A DNA stretch of 64,000 nt, from assembly GCA_947471505.1 (NCBI GenBank), contig CANIWM010000001.1, positions 1 through 64,000 on the forward strand, given 5' to 3'. Positions 38,841 to 49,600 of this stretch are shown in pieces (position 1 is the first letter of the stretch; the number at the start of each line of letters is the position of its first letter). The notes beneath the pieces were generated by a model. That model was not told the DNA's origin and did no database searches. It saw only the letters and a list, made by a program, of their open reading frames with translations. The position numbers and the translations under genes were made by a program. The DNA comes from Chthoniobacteraceae bacterium (GTDB lineage: Bacteria; Verrucomicrobiota; Verrucomicrobiia; Chthoniobacterales; Chthoniobacteraceae).

Positions 38841-39256
38841 AGCGCAAGTTCTCCGACCGCCATCAACTCGCCACGGTGAGCGAACTGAACGTCACCCCGC
38901 TGCTCGACCTCGCTTTCGTGCTGCTGATCATTTTCATGATCACCACGCCGCTCATCGAAAACAGCACCGACCTCGTGCTGCCCAGCGGCGACCCGCAGGG
39001 GAGCCCCGTGAATACGGACAAAGTGCTGGCGGTCTCCATCCTCGCCGACGGAACCCTCACCATAAACGCGCAGCCCGCGACGCTCGACGACGTGGAATCC
39101 GTGCTGGCCGCACAAGTCTCCAAAGACCCGCAAACCGCCGTGCTCATCCGCGCACACAAAGACAACAGCGTGCAAAAACTGACCGACGTAATGGAGACAG
39201 TGAAGCGGGCCGGCGTGAAAAAAGTCGGCATCGGCAACACGCCAAAAGCAGAATAG
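38837..39256 (+). CDS. exbD: ExbD/TolR-family protein
   Basis: This 139-residue protein has one membrane helix after a short basic cytoplasmic start: SELNVTPLLDLAFVLLIIFMITTPLI. The NVTPLLDLAFVLLIIFM block contains the proton-relay Asp. The periplasmic part has AQPATLDDVESVLAAQV and AVLIRAHKDNSVQKLTDVMETVKRAG, typical ExbD. It works with the ExbB homologue and, by position, with the TonB-like protein six bases downstream. Assignment to ExbD rather than TolR rests on the TonB neighbour. Confidence 0.9.
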   Translation: MKRKFSDRHQLATVSELNVTPLLDLAFVLLIIFMITTPLIENSTDLVLPSGDPQGSPVNTDKVLAVSILADGTLTINAQPATLDDVESVLAAQVSKDPQTAVLIRAHKDNSVQKLTDVMETVKRAGVKKVGIGNTPKAE

Positions 39257-39262
39257 CGCCCG

Positions 39263-40075
39263 ATGTATTCCGACCCACTAGCGCCCGAGCGTGAAAAAGG
39301 AGACCGTTTCTGGGGGACGTTCCTCATCGTGCTGCTCTTGCACGGAGGCGTCATCGGCGGCGGTCTCTACGTCTCTCGCGTGCTTTTCCCTTATCGCCCT
39401 GTGGAGCAAATCACATGGCTCAACGGCGGCGAAGTCCCTGCCAGCCAAGCACCGGAGCCCGCGCAGCCCGAGATGAAAGACGAGCCGCCTCAGCCGCCCG
39501 AGCCACCGCCACAAGAGCAGAAAACGCCCGGCGATATCGTAGCGCCCACGCCTACTCCGACTCCTACTCCTGTTCCAAAACCAACCACGCCGAAACCCAC
39601 GACCCCAAAGCCCAAGCTCACGCCGACGCCCATCAAGCCCGCCGTGAAAACGACTCCACGCCCGACCGAGCGAAAGCCCGCCGAGACACCGTCTCCTCAG
39701 CGTGAAGGCTCTGCTCCACAAAACGGCACCAAGTCCGGCCCCGGCGCTGCGAACGGGACTGGCACGAGTGCGGTCATCGCGGAGCAAACGAAGCGTTACT
39801 TCGACCTCATCCACGGGGATTTTGAAGCGCTGTGGAAGCAACCTCTCGCCGCAGAAGATGCAAATGCCGGAGCACAACGGGGCGTCATTCGATTTCGTGT
39901 CGCCGCCGATGGCGCAGTGCTCTGGGCGCGCGTCGCGAGGTCGAGCGGGAGCCGGATTGTGGACGATTCGTTGGAAGCGGTGTGCCGCCAGTTGACACGT
40001 CTTCCTCCCCCCTCGCCCGCGATTCAGATCGGTGGCTTTTTCGAAGGCTCCATCGAGATGGTACTCAATCGCTAA
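39263..40075 (+). CDS. tonB: TonB-like energy transducer
   Basis: This 270-residue protein has an N-terminal membrane helix (FWGTFLIVLLLHGGVIGGGLYV) and a long Pro/Thr-rich periplasmic spacer (PTPTPTPTPVPKPTTPKPTTPKPK). A C-terminal TonB domain follows (AQRGVIRFRVAADGAVLWARVARSSGSRIVDDSLEAVCRQLTRLPPPS). It probably transfers energy from the ExbB-ExbD complex to outer-membrane receptors or, alternatively, works as a TolA-like protein. It closes the three-gene operon. No TonB-dependent receptor lies within the window. Confidence 0.85.
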   Translation: MYSDPLAPEREKGDRFWGTFLIVLLLHGGVIGGGLYVSRVLFPYRPVEQITWLNGGEVPASQAPEPAQPEMKDEPPQPPEPPPQEQKTPGDIVAPTPTPTPTPVPKPTTPKPTTPKPKLTPTPIKPAVKTTPRPTERKPAETPSPQREGSAPQNGTKSGPGAANGTGTSAVIAEQTKRYFDLIHGDFEALWKQPLAAEDANAGAQRGVIRFRVAADGAVLWARVARSSGSRIVDDSLEAVCRQLTRLPPPSPAIQIGGFFEGSIEMVLNR

Positions 40076-40081
40076 AACGCG

Positions 40082-40966
40082 CTACGGACGCGCCTTGCTC
40101 GCAGTTTCCGTTGGAAACTCCGTGGGCACCGGAGTCGTCACTTTTCCCGTAGCAGCCCACTCGGTCCCGCGACGGAATGTGACGGCGAAGCCCACGCAAT
40201 TTACTGAAGTGGTGTCGTGCCCGAGCGCGGTGTGAAAAACGCGGCCTTTGCCGTAATCAATCGCCATCAAAAGTGGCTCATCTTCGCCGGTTCCACCTTT
40301 GTCCGGGGAGGACTTTGCGCTCGCCAGCACCGTCACATTTTTCGCGGGCCCCCGCAGACGGTCGTAGAGTTCATCCGCCGTGTGCAGCCATTTTGCAGGG
40401 ATGCCGGCCATGATGGGGTGCGTCGGAGCTTGCGCCGTCATCACGTATTCGTGTTTGGCGCCATGACTTCCGCCACGGCCCGGCGTGGTGTCGGGCGTCC
40501 ATTTATTATCCCGCAAACGGAGGTAAGGGCCGCTCTTCTCCGAGCGCCCGCCCCAGCCGCCGAGGCCGATCATTTCATTGTAGGCGAGCCATTCTGGGAA
40601 CGAATTATTCGCCGCATGAACAGGGACAAAGCCGCCGCCGCCGCTCACATATTTCTCAAAAGCAGCGCGCACATCCTCGGGCCAGAGCTTCCCATTGTAG
40701 TTACTCACGACGACTTGGTAGTCCGCAAACTTCGGCTTCCACGCAGCCCATTTGTCGTCGGTCGCTTTATTGTCCGGCGCAGTGGATACGTCCACTTTGC
40801 ACAAGCCGCCCTCTTCCAAAATCGCCTTCAAAACCGGCGAAGTCTGCACCCAGTTGTGGTTGTTCTGCCCATCTACGAGCAAGACTTTGAGAGGCTCCGC
40901 GTGGGCTACGATGGTTCCGATAGAGAGAAGAAGGATGGCGTTTTTCATAAAATGCAGCGTCTTCAT
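40082..40966 (-). CDS. Secreted ThuA-domain protein
   Basis: This 294-residue protein has a signal peptide ending IGTIVAHA. A ThuA (trehalose-utilisation, amidotransferase-like) domain follows: [91 protein letters not shown] and [14 protein letters not shown]. The family is common in PVC bacteria next to sugar dehydrogenases and DUF1080 proteins and is presumed to act on sugars. The start may be the internal ATG at 40948, which gives a shorter signal. It is convergent with tonB. Confidence 0.82.
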   Translation of the reverse strand: MKTLHFMKNAILLLSIGTIVAHAEPLKVLLVDGQNNHNWVQTSPVLKAILEEGGLCKVDVSTAPDNKATDDKWAAWKPKFADYQVVVSNYNGKLWPEDVRAAFEKYVSGGGGFVPVHAANNSFPEWLAYNEMIGLGGWGGRSEKSGPYLRLRDNKWTPDTTPGRGGSHGAKHEYVMTAQAPTHPIMAGIPAKWLHTADELYDRLRGPAKNVTVLASAKSSPDKGGTGEDEPLLMAIDYGKGRVFHTALGHDTTSVNCVGFAVTFRRGTEWAATGKVTTPVPTEFPTETASKARP

Positions 40967-41004
40967 CGCAAGAATTCGCGAATGGCGCAAGCGAGCAAAT
41001 GCGA

Positions 41005-41712
41005 CTACGCTTCGAGGTAGAGAATCCGCGCGCAGTTCAAACAAGTCGTCACCTCTTTTGCCGCCTTGACGGAGTGGACGATGTGCGTCTGAGCCTTCAC
41101 ATGGCACCCTTGGCATGTTTCGTTGGAGAGCGCGGCCACGGCGAGCCCGTCCTTGCGCTCAAAGAGACGGCGATAGTCGTCGAGAAGCTCTTCGTCCACA
41201 GCAGCGGCAAGTTTGTCCCGGTCGGCCTGGACCTCGATGACTTGGGCCTCCAGCGCTATCGCCTTTGCGTCAATATCGGCGGTTTGACGCTGGACGAGCG
41301 CGCGGGTGTCGGCGGTGTCTTTTTCCGCCGCAGCGATGACGGGTTTTTGCGCCTCAGCGGCTTCCATCCACGCCAACTCCTTATCTTCAATTCCGGCAAT
41401 TTCTTTTCTCAGGCTCTCGATCGCGTGATCGTAGGCTTGGTATTCGTCGTTCTTTTTGGTGCCGAGCTTCTGCTGCTCATACTTGCCGATCCGGTCTTCG
41501 CGGGCGCGGACTTCGTTCTCAAGTTCCTTGCGCTTCACTTCGATTTCTTTGGCTTTCAGACGAGCTGCATCGAGCGCCGCAGAAGCCGTGGTGAGACGCG
41601 CTTCCATCGCCTTTTTTTCCAGCGGAGCGTTCTTAAGTTCGAGCTTTAATTGGCGCAACTTGCGGTCGCGATCTTGGATGACGAGGAGTTGAGTTACAGC
41701 GGGCAGAATCAT
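41005..41712 (-). CDS. Coiled-coil protein with C4 zinc ribbon
   Basis: This 235-residue protein is a long helical hairpin (about residues 10-190, rich in heptad-like Lys/Glu/Ala/Leu), ending in a zinc ribbon with Cys pairs in [13 protein letters not shown] and [14 protein letters not shown]. This fits the DUF164/zf-RING_7 group related to chlamydial CdsZ. The group is linked to nucleic-acid or flagellar/secretion roles in different organisms. The role here is unknown. It is followed by the ThuA gene 39 bases downstream on the same strand. Confidence 0.8.
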   Translation of the reverse strand: MILPAVTQLLVIQDRDRKLRQLKLELKNAPLEKKAMEARLTTASAALDAARLKAKEIEVKRKELENEVRAREDRIGKYEQQKLGTKKNDEYQAYDHAIESLRKEIAGIEDKELAWMEAAEAQKPVIAAAEKDTADTRALVQRQTADIDAKAIALEAQVIEVQADRDKLAAAVDEELLDDYRRLFERKDGLAVAALSNETCQGCHVKAQTHIVHSVKAAKEVTTCLNCARILYLEA

Positions 41713-41771
41713 TACATGTGAACTTGGGCGGGAAGCCGCGAGCCGTCAACGCCCAAGCCCTTCTCGGGTAC

Positions 41772-41803
41772 AAAAAACCGCCCGCTAGTTTCCCAGCGGG
41801 CGG
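41772..41803 (-). terminator. Rho-independent terminator of the DUF1501 gene
   Basis: A perfect nine-pair stem CCGCCCGCT/AGCGGGCGG (41778-41786 with 41795-41803) encloses an eight-base loop. On the minus strand it is followed by a run of six Ts (the A-run at 41772-41777). It lies 26 bases beyond the stop of the DUF1501 gene at 41829. Confidence 0.9.
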
Positions 41804-41828
41804 CTTCTGTAAGTCTGTGTCGCTCGGT

Positions 41829-43262
41829 TTAGCCGATGAGCGCTTTCACGACCTTGCCGTAGTTATCGGTGAGGCGGAAGTCGCGGCCATTGTAGCGATA
41901 GGTGAGCTTCTCGTGGTCAAAGCCGAGGAGCGCGAGCTGTGTGGCGTGCAAGTCGTGGATGTGAACTTTGTTCTCCACGGCTTTCGAGCCGAACTCGTCT
42001 GTTGCGCCGTAGGCTTGGCCGCCTTTGACGCCGCCGCCTGCCATCCATGCCACCATCGCGCGTCCGTTATGGTCGCGGCCCGCAGCGTCGTTGCCGTTGC
42101 GATCTTTGGTGACGGTGCGGCCAAATTCGCCGCCCCAGATGATGAGGGTTTGGTCGAGCAGACCGCGCTGACGAAGGTCATTGATGAGTGCTGCAGCAGG
42201 CGTGTCGATCGCACCTGCGGTGCGTGGCAAGCCAGTTTCGATGCCGCCGTGCATGTCCCAGCCACCGTGTTCGACTTGGACGAAGCGGACGCCGCGTTCC
42301 ACGAGGCGGCGTGCGACGAGGAGCTTGGAGCCCATATCGGTTTTGCCGTACATCGTCTGGATGTCTTCGGGTTCTTTGCTCACGTCGAAGGCGTCGGTCG
42401 CTTCACTCTGCATCTTGAACGCCATTTCAAATGCCTCGATACGGGCTTCGAGCTGCGCATCTTTTTGAAGTGCCTTGGCGTGCTCTTTGTTCAGCTCTTT
42501 CACGAGGTCGAGTTGGCGGCGTTGGCGCTCCTGCGGGCTGAATTGATTGCGGATGTTCAGAATCACGTCGTCGAGATTCATCCCACGGCTGTAGTTGACG
42601 TTCACGCCTTGGAAGACGCCGGGCAGGAACGAAGCCTGACGCCATTCTGGGCGACCACCGATGGTGATGAAGCCAGGCATGTTTTGGTTATCCGTTCCGA
42701 GGCCATACACACTCCACGAGCCAAACGATGGCTTAGGAAGCTGGAGCGAACCCGTGTTCATGAAACGCTGGGCGACTTCGTGTGCTGGAACGTCGGTCCA
42801 CAGCGAACGAATGACGGCGATATCGTCGGCGACTTCGCCGAGTTTCGGGAAGACTTCCGAGATTTCGAGGCCGGACTTGCCGCACTTTGGAAATTTGAAC
42901 GGCGAGCCGAATGCGAGGCCGTCGTGACCGGGGATAGATTTGTTGTCGTATTTCGTCAGCTCGGGCTTCGGGTCAAACGTATCGACTTGCGTCGGACCGC
43001 CTGATGCGAAGATGTGGATGACGTGCTTCGCTTTGGCCGGAAAGTGCGGCTGTTTCGGCAGGAGCGGGTTCAAGCTCGCGCTTCCTGGAGCGAGCGCGGC
43101 AGCACCTTCAGCAAACGGGTTAATGCCAAATAGTGCGGCGAGACTCATCGCGCCGAAGCCCATGCCGGTGCGCGAAAGGAATTGGCGACGCGTGAAGATC
43201 ACATCGTCAAGCGATGGCGAATGTTCACGGATGAATTTTTCTGTGGGACGTTGCGGTATCAT
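41829..43262 (-). CDS. DUF1501 protein with Tat signal (second copy)
   Basis: This 477-residue protein begins MIPQRPTEKFIREHSPS and has a twin-arginine leader, FTRRQFLSRTGMGFGAMSLAALFGINPFAEGAAA. It shows the DUF1501 motifs AKHVIHIFASGGPTQVDTFDPKP, FITIGGRPEWRQASFLPGVFQGVNVNYSRGM, RGVRFVQVEHGGWDMHG, IIWGGEFGRTVTKDRNGNDAAGRDHNG and WMAGGGVKGGQAYGATDEFGSKAVENK. An upstream ATG at 43316 would add 18 residues without family likeness. No DUF1549/DUF1553 partner is adjacent. Instead a sulfatase is divergent. A strong terminator follows the gene. Confidence 0.88.
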   Translation of the reverse strand: MIPQRPTEKFIREHSPSLDDVIFTRRQFLSRTGMGFGAMSLAALFGINPFAEGAAALAPGSASLNPLLPKQPHFPAKAKHVIHIFASGGPTQVDTFDPKPELTKYDNKSIPGHDGLAFGSPFKFPKCGKSGLEISEVFPKLGEVADDIAVIRSLWTDVPAHEVAQRFMNTGSLQLPKPSFGSWSVYGLGTDNQNMPGFITIGGRPEWRQASFLPGVFQGVNVNYSRGMNLDDVILNIRNQFSPQERQRRQLDLVKELNKEHAKALQKDAQLEARIEAFEMAFKMQSEATDAFDVSKEPEDIQTMYGKTDMGSKLLVARRLVERGVRFVQVEHGGWDMHGGIETGLPRTAGAIDTPAAALINDLRQRGLLDQTLIIWGGEFGRTVTKDRNGNDAAGRDHNGRAMVAWMAGGGVKGGQAYGATDEFGSKAVENKVHIHDLHATQLALLGFDHEKLTYRYNGRDFRLTDNYGKVVKALIG

Positions 43263-43661
43263 TGTTTTTGTTTTTGCGGTTAGTTTATGTGACGAAATCA
43301 GTTTTGTAGTTGCCATAGAGGAAATAGCCCTGCAAGCGGTCTTTTAGAGTTTTATTTCAAAAAAGCCGAAGCCTGGCAGTGCAAGAAATGCACCATAATT
43401 TACAGAATCACTCCCAAGACGCCCCATTCTCCGACGGATAAAGGCGCCTCTATCGGCGGCAGTTTCGAGGCATCTGACGGGGTCAGTCGTGCGAGTGCCG
43501 CGAAGCGCATCTACCTCGGCGAGGAGTCTGCCTCCCATAACGGATACACACTGGTTATATCGACACGGTCGGAATCTCACAGGCTCCTCCCTCACGGCCC
43601 CATACGAGATCATCGTCCCTATTACGGCCGTTCCGCGGTATTACGCCCGATCCACTCAACC
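43263..43661. promoter_or_regulatory. 399-base divergent intergenic region, no gene seen
   Basis: This gap lies between the DUF1501 gene (minus strand) and the sulfatase gene (plus strand). It must contain both promoters. A short minus-strand open frame at 43344-43613 has no recognisable sequence and I leave it out. The part next to DUF1501 is AT-richer, including a purine/pyrimidine-skewed T-rich tract near 43263-43280. No clear operator or riboswitch fold was seen. Confidence 0.4.
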
Positions 43662-45239
43662 ATGAAAACTCTTCTCACCACCTTTGCACTCATCGCGACT
43701 CTGTGCGCTAAGACCTGTGCTGCTGACAAACCAAACATCATCGTCGTGCTTGTGGACGACATGGGCTTTTCCGACATCGGCTGCTACGGCTCGGAAATCC
43801 CGACGCCGAATCTCGACGCGCTCGCGGCGGGCGGCCTGCGGTTCACGCAGTTTTATAATACGGGTCGCTGCTGCCCGACGCGCGCCGCTCTGCTCACGGG
43901 CGTCTATTCGCATCAGGCGGGCGTGGGACACATGGTGGAAGACAAAGGTGTCCCGGGATATCGGGGCCGACTGAATGACCAATGCGCGACGTTTGCCGAG
44001 GTGCTGAAACCCGCCGGATATTTCACGGCGATGACGGGAAAATGGCACGTCGGACAAAACTCAGGAGTGACTCCATGGGGACGCGGTTTTGATCGCAGTC
44101 TGAACGCGGCGGCGGGCGGCTTTTACATGGCGGGCTCGCCGAGATCGGAGCTGTTCCTCAACGGCGAAGCGCTCAAGGAAGGCGATGCGCGCATCCCGAA
44201 GGATTGGTATTCCACGGACCTGTGGACGACGTTCGGGCTGAAGTTCATCGACGAAGCAAAAGAGGCAAAGAAGCCGTTTTTCCTCTACCTCGCGCACAAT
44301 GCCCCCCATTTCCCGCTCCAAGCTCCGGCGGATGAGATCGCGAAGTTTCGCGGCAAATACAAAGAGGGTTGGGACACGCTGCGGCTTCAACGCCATGCGA
44401 AGCAGATCGAAATGGGCATCGTGGATCAAGCATGGCCGGCCGCGCCGCGGCCGGAAGCGATCAAAGCGTGGGAGAGCCTGAGCGAGGCGGACAAGGACCG
44501 CTTCGACAATCTCATGGCCGTCTATGCAGCCGTCGTCGCGCACATGGATAAAGCGATGGGCGAACTCGTCGCCGGACTGAAAGAGCGCGGCGTGCTCGAC
44601 AACACGCTCATCCTTTTCATGAGCGACAACGGCGGCAACGCCGAGTCGGGACCGGGCGGAAAGAACACTGGCAATCCGAGCCTGACCAATTCCAGTTGGT
44701 TCTGCGGCGAAAGCTGGGCGTTCCTGCAAAATACACCGTTCCGACGATACAAACACTTCAACCACGAAGGCGGCATCGCGACGCCGCTCATCGCACATTG
44801 GCCCGCCGGCATCGCGGCAAAAAACGAACTTCGCAAACAGCCCGCGCACTTGATCGACATCATGGCGACGTGTGTGGACGCGGCAGGCGCGACACCGCTC
44901 AAAGAACTCAACGGCAAACCCATTCTGCCCTTGGAAGGGCGGAGTCTTCTTCCCGCGTTTGCTGGCAAACCCATCGAACGCGATGCGATATTTTGGGAGC
45001 ACGAAGGCAACGCAGCGGTGCGGGCCGGAGACATGAAACTCGTGCGATTCGGACGCAACGGAAAATGGGAACTCTACGACCTCGCAAAGGATCGCACCGA
45101 GCAAAACGATCTCGCGACCGCACAACCCGACAAAGCAAAGGAACTCACCGCGAAGTGGGAAGCATGGGCCGAGCGCGCACAGGTAAAGCCGTATCCCGGC
45201 GTTGGCTCGGGCAAAAAGAAGGGTGCCGGGGCGGAGTGA
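43662..45239 (+). CDS. Secreted arylsulfatase
   Basis: This 525-residue type I sulfatase starts with signal peptide MKTLLTTFALIATLCAKTCAA. It has PNIIVVLVDDMGFSDIGCYG with metal Asp residues and the formylglycine motif GRCCPTRAALLTG (C-x-P-x-R, first Cys modified). Further motifs are GKWHVG, and LFMSDNGGNAESG with metal Asp/Asn. The enzyme hydrolyses sulfate esters. Substrate is unknown, with polysaccharides or aryl sulfates usual in PVC bacteria. An anaerobic or FGE maturase must be encoded elsewhere. Length and motifs are normal. The Lys/Gly-rich tail GSGKKKGAGAE is unusual. Confidence 0.92.
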   Translation: MKTLLTTFALIATLCAKTCAADKPNIIVVLVDDMGFSDIGCYGSEIPTPNLDALAAGGLRFTQFYNTGRCCPTRAALLTGVYSHQAGVGHMVEDKGVPGYRGRLNDQCATFAEVLKPAGYFTAMTGKWHVGQNSGVTPWGRGFDRSLNAAAGGFYMAGSPRSELFLNGEALKEGDARIPKDWYSTDLWTTFGLKFIDEAKEAKKPFFLYLAHNAPHFPLQAPADEIAKFRGKYKEGWDTLRLQRHAKQIEMGIVDQAWPAAPRPEAIKAWESLSEADKDRFDNLMAVYAAVVAHMDKAMGELVAGLKERGVLDNTLILFMSDNGGNAESGPGGKNTGNPSLTNSSWFCGESWAFLQNTPFRRYKHFNHEGGIATPLIAHWPAGIAAKNELRKQPAHLIDIMATCVDAAGATPLKELNGKPILPLEGRSLLPAFAGKPIERDAIFWEHEGNAAVRAGDMKLVRFGRNGKWELYDLAKDRTEQNDLATAQPDKAKELTAKWEAWAERAQVKPYPGVGSGKKKGAGAE

Positions 45240-45299
45240 CGGGGAGCGAAACCCTTGCGATCACCGCGTCTTTTTCCGCAGTGACGTAACAATTTCCCG

Positions 45300-46229
45300 C
45301 TAAAGTAACGCAACGGCATGGGCCGCTGCGGCACTCGCCAGTCCCCCGAGATTGTAGCCGCCTTCAAGCATGCTCACCACGCGTCCACCTGCGGTCTTTT
45401 CCGCGATGGCTCGGACGATGGCAGTGAGATCGCTGAAGTCTTTGTCGGTGAGCGTGAAGTTCCCCAGCGGGTCGCCCTGCCGCGAATCGAAGCCAGCGCT
45501 GATCATCACGAGCTCCGGACGAAAGCTTTCCATCGCGGGAACCAGCTTCTTTTCAAAAGCACCGATGATTTCCACGCGACCGCTTCCCGCCGGGAACGGG
45601 CAATTCAAAGTCGTGCCCTTTCCTGCCCCAACACCCGTTTCATTCGCGGCACCGGTCCCAGGGTACCACGGTGACTGATGGGTGCTAAAAAAGAACACGC
45701 TGCCGTCCTCGTAAAAAATATCCTGCGTGCCGTTCCCGTGATGCACATCCCAATCGACAATCAGCACACGCCCGATTCCGAGCCGTCGTTGCGCATGTCG
45801 CGCGGCGATGGCCACGTTGTTCAAAACACAAAAGCCCATTCCTTTGACAGCGTTCGCGTGGTGTCCCGGCGGACGCACAAGACAGAATGCCGTCTTTGCC
45901 TCGCCCTTCACCACTGCATCCGTCGCGGCAATCGCGCATCCGGCAGCCGCCGTCGCCGCGTCCCACGATTCGGGACCAATGTTCGTGTCTCCCGTGCTGA
46001 GATGATCGTAGCCACCGAGAATCTCGCGCTCGGCGAGGTCAAGGTAGCGCGGCACGTGCGCGAGTTCGAGGTCCTCTCGATTCACCGCCCGCGGGCCGAT
46101 GGCCTTTGCTTTTGCAATAACTCCCGCAGCGTCCAGCGCCGCATAAACAGCGCTGTAGCGCGCCGGTTGTTCGGGATGCCCTTTGCCGGGATTATGTGTC
46201 TTGCACGCGGGATCGGTGGCGAAAATCAT
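45300..46229 (-). CDS. Histone-deacetylase-family (acetoin utilisation/AcuC-like) hydrolase
   Basis: This 309-residue protein has the class II HDAC-like motifs [85 protein letters not shown], and [15 protein letters not shown]. Zinc ligands are the Asp and His of DWDVHHG and the Asp of GFDSRQGDP. Bacterial members deacetylate acetyl-lysine proteins or acetylpolyamines. It stands alone on the minus strand. Confidence 0.9.
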   Translation of the reverse strand: MIFATDPACKTHNPGKGHPEQPARYSAVYAALDAAGVIAKAKAIGPRAVNREDLELAHVPRYLDLAEREILGGYDHLSTGDTNIGPESWDAATAAAGCAIAATDAVVKGEAKTAFCLVRPPGHHANAVKGMGFCVLNNVAIAARHAQRRLGIGRVLIVDWDVHHGNGTQDIFYEDGSVFFFSTHQSPWYPGTGAANETGVGAGKGTTLNCPFPAGSGRVEIIGAFEKKLVPAMESFRPELVMISAGFDSRQGDPLGNFTLTDKDFSDLTAIVRAIAEKTAGGRVVSMLEGGYNLGGLASAAAAHAVALL

Positions 46230-46339
46230 AGCTTCCTTATCGTCCGAGTTTCTTCTTGAGCAATCCTAAGGTCGCTATTCGCTTCGCCGAGTGACGAGCA
46301 TGTGGTCGGTTTTCTTGATGAGAAAGGGGGCGATTCGGC

Positions 46340-46396
46340 TCACGGCGCCGGTGTGACAACTTTATAAAACCGCGCGCCGCTTCTGGGTGGGCGGAC
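46340..46396 (-). pseudogene. Relic copy of the C-terminal tail of the CotH-type protein
   Basis: Read on the minus strand, these bases encode RSGARFYKVVTPAP followed by a stop, closely matching GTGARFYRIVTPAP and the stop at the end of the large gene at 46625-51421. The similarity covers about 57 bases and ends where the small gene at 46403 begins. It looks like the remains of a tandem duplicate or a truncated paralogue. No start codon or further upstream homology is present. Confidence 0.6.
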
Positions 46397-46402
46397 GAAC
46401 AT

Positions 46403-46597
46403 TTAGCAACTCGCCGATATTGCCGCTGCCCACAGAATTAGAAGCCATCCAGCAGTACCCAAAAGCACCACCGCGATAACTAGGCGTTTCCACGACATCC
46501 GCTCACCGCCGGAGAACAGCCCTATCACCCAAGCAAGAACCATCACCACAGCGACCACCCACAGAAGAATCCCGGAAGCAAGTAGCAAGTCTATCAT
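46403..46597 (-). CDS. Small two-helix membrane protein
   Basis: This 64-residue protein starts MIDLLLASGILLWVVAVVMVLAWVIGLFSGGERMSWKRLVIAVVLLGTAGWLLILWAAAISASC. It has two membrane segments with a short basic loop (GGERMSWKR), suggesting both ends outside. No family is recognised. It lies between the relic tail and the true end of the CotH-type gene, and is on the same strand 27 bases beyond it. Coding is likely because of the clean hydrophobic pattern, but the gene is short. Confidence 0.5.
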   Translation of the reverse strand: MIDLLLASGILLWVVAVVMVLAWVIGLFSGGERMSWKRLVIAVVLLGTAGWLLILWAAAISASC

Positions 46598-46624
46598 CGC
46601 AGAAGGTCCTATATCTCAACCGAC

Positions 46625-49600
46625 TCACGGCGCAGGCGTGACTATTCTATAAAAGCGCGCGCCGGTTCCGGGCGTCGGGTCGGCGAATGTCTGCGGACCG
46701 CTTGCCACGGGCGCGATGATTGCGCCGAGCGGCGTCCACGTAGCGAGGTCGGGCGAGGTGAAGACGCGGTAGGTTTTTCCGGCCGCTCCGGGGAATGTGC
46801 CGGTGATGCTGCCGTCGCCGTTTTTTACGGTGCTCGAAATCACGAAGCGGCTTGCGGGGTTGCCGGAATCGGTGCCGGCGAGCCATTCGGCGAGGTTGCT
46901 CTGGCCGTCGCCATCGGCGTCGGTGGGAACGCTGCCGGGATTTGGCGCGAAGGCAAACCAGCGGACTGCTTCTGGCACTCCGGGTGCCTCGGTGCTGCCG
47001 ACGATGAAATGCAACGATGCGCCGGAGCCGTCGGCGGCGAGGGGCCACGGGGCTGTGTCGTTGTAGGTGACCTCTTGAATCGTGCTGTTGCCCGCGTCGT
47101 CGAGCGCGACGCGTTCGCCGCCGTCGCTGAGATTCGTGTCGTTCGCAAACTCGCCCGCGATTCGGAATCCCGCGCCGAACGCCGCGGTAAATGCGGCGGT
47201 GTTTCGGACGACGAAGATGCGTTCGCCGGGCGCGAGCGTGGAGGCGGTGAATGTAAACTCGACGCCGTCGCTGAAGTGAATGCCCGTGAGGTCGAGCGTC
47301 ACGGACGTGCTCGTGTTTTGCAGTTCGATGAACTCCGCGAGACCATCGCCGGGCGGGTGATAGTGCAGCTCGGTGATGCGCAGATGCTGCTGCGCCGGGC
47401 TCGGCGTGGCGGGAAGTGTGATGCTCGCTATCGTGGTTCCGGTGACGTTTTTGAGCGCGAGCGTTTCGCCGAGATTGTTAAGGTGACCGGACGCGTCGCC
47501 GGTGACGAGTCGTCGTTCTGCGCCGCGCGGTCCGGTCGTGCGCTGGCGGAATGCGTAGCGGTTTGGCGTGACGTAAATACTCTCGCCGGGGAGCACAACG
47601 GTGCCGCCTTTGAACGTAAATGTGACGCCGCCGCTGAGTATCCAGCCGCTCATATCCACGGATGCGGTGCCGGTGTTTCGCAGCTCAATGAACTCCTGAT
47701 CCTGGAAACCGCTCGCGGGATTCGCCTCGATGTCGCCAAACGTGATTACGGGCGCAGAGGGCTGGCTGGCTGGGATTCCCGCGCTGCCGACTCCGGTCGA
47801 GAAGTTCAGCGTCTCGGGTGCCGCGTGAGTGGTCATGAGATAGCCGGTGCGCGGCGCGAGGTATTCATTTTTGATGCGGTCCATCGCTTGCGTGAGCGTG
47901 ACGATTCCGCCGCCGCTCCAATTGAAATGCGAGTTCGCGCCCCACTTCGCGCGGTCGGCGTCCACGTCGGCCTGGAGCAGGGGCTTGAGCACGTCCATGC
48001 GGTTTTGAAACCAGTTCGTCGCAAGAAATTGATCGCTCATCGCCCGGATGCGACGCACGAGCATGGCGCGGGTGCGCGGATTGCCGACGATGGCCTCCTG
48101 CAAGCGGTTGAACTTGTTCGCCTGCAACTGCCACGGGCGCACGCCGAGGAACGGATGGCTCGCGCATGCTGGAGTGGACGGCGAGTTTTGCGAATAGACG
48201 ATCGTGTCGGTGTTCAACGCGTCGGGCCCGAGGCTGAGGTCGAGATCCCACGGGATGAACATCCATTCGCGCGAGCCGTCGCTGTCGCGATACATGAAGT
48301 AGTTTTTGTTCGATGCGTCGATGTTCTGTGTGATGGCGACGCCCGCCATGAAGTTCACGACTTGCGGCACATCGAGGTTGTCAAAGAGCCACGTCTCCAG
48401 CGCAGTGCCGGTGAGTCCCATCGCGGTGACGAGCGCGTCGAGGTCGGTGTAGCCTTCATCGAGCCGCGTCTTTTTGTCGAAAGCGGACGCCACTGTGAAA
48501 TCGCACGCGCCGTGGTCGCCGACGGCTTTGTAGTAAGAGCCGTCAGGGTCAAGACCGTAGCGTCCGAGGAAGTCGCCGTCGGGCTGCTCGACGTAGAGGG
48601 CCACGGAATAAAACGCCCCGTTTTGCCGGACGTGGACGGGAAAGATCTCCGGCGTCGCGAGACCGGTGGCGCGGTACATTTCGCTCACCACCTGCGCGCG
48701 AACGTAGCTTTTGTCGGTAAACGTCGTGTTCAGGTCGAATTCGTCCACGCGGCCCTGGGTGGCGCGCAGGCGGAACTTGTGACCTTTGTTGAACTCCACT
48801 TTGTAGCTCTTTTTCGGCCAGCCGATGGACGTGTTGCCTCGGATGCGCGTGAAGCAGTTGTCGTAAAACTCGCCGTCGTAAAACATCTCGCAACGCGTGC
48901 CGGTGATGAGTTCCGCAGCCGCCGCATTTTCGACAAAGCGGTGGATGACCGGCAGTGGCGACGTGATGCCGGGGTCCGCAATCACCGTACCTTCGTACTC
49001 CGGCGATTCCGTAATGAGACGACGCGGCGCACGAGTGGTGCGCCCTTCAGAAGTGACGGCGGTGACGTTCCAGCGGACCATCTGCCCCGCAGCCGCGCCG
49101 AGCGACGCGGGGATGGTTCCGACGAAAAAACCGTCGCCCGCGACCGTGTCGCCATTCAGCCCGTCGTCGTGCATCGCGACGGTCTGCTCGGCACCGTACA
49201 TCAGCCGATACCGCAGCGTGGCGCTGGCGATCGTATTTACCGCGGCGGTAGTCTGGTCAGGGCGAATACGCGCCGTGACATTGATGGCCTGTCCCGCCGT
49301 CGGCGCGAGTGGAAGATGCGAAAGCTGGCTGATCAGCGCACCGCGCGGCTCCAGCGGCGCGACGTTCGGCTGACCGGGCGTCGGCACCGGGAAGAACGCT
49401 GTCTGCGTCCCGGCATTTTGCAGGCCGAAGCTCATATTGGTCTCGGCGGGGTAGTGCGGAAAAGTCTGCCCCGCAGTGAACACAAGCGGCGTGTTGAAGC
49501 GATGTACAATTGTGACGCCGTCTGGCGCGACGAGCGCGAGGTCCTCGCCATCCACATCGATCTGGAAATTCGTATGCAACGGCTGCCCCGCGACACGGCG

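Noticed and set aside
43344-43613. An 89-codon minus-strand open frame in the DUF1501-sulfatase gap
   Set aside because: No recognisable sequence, no ribosome-binding site, and it lies in an expected promoter region.
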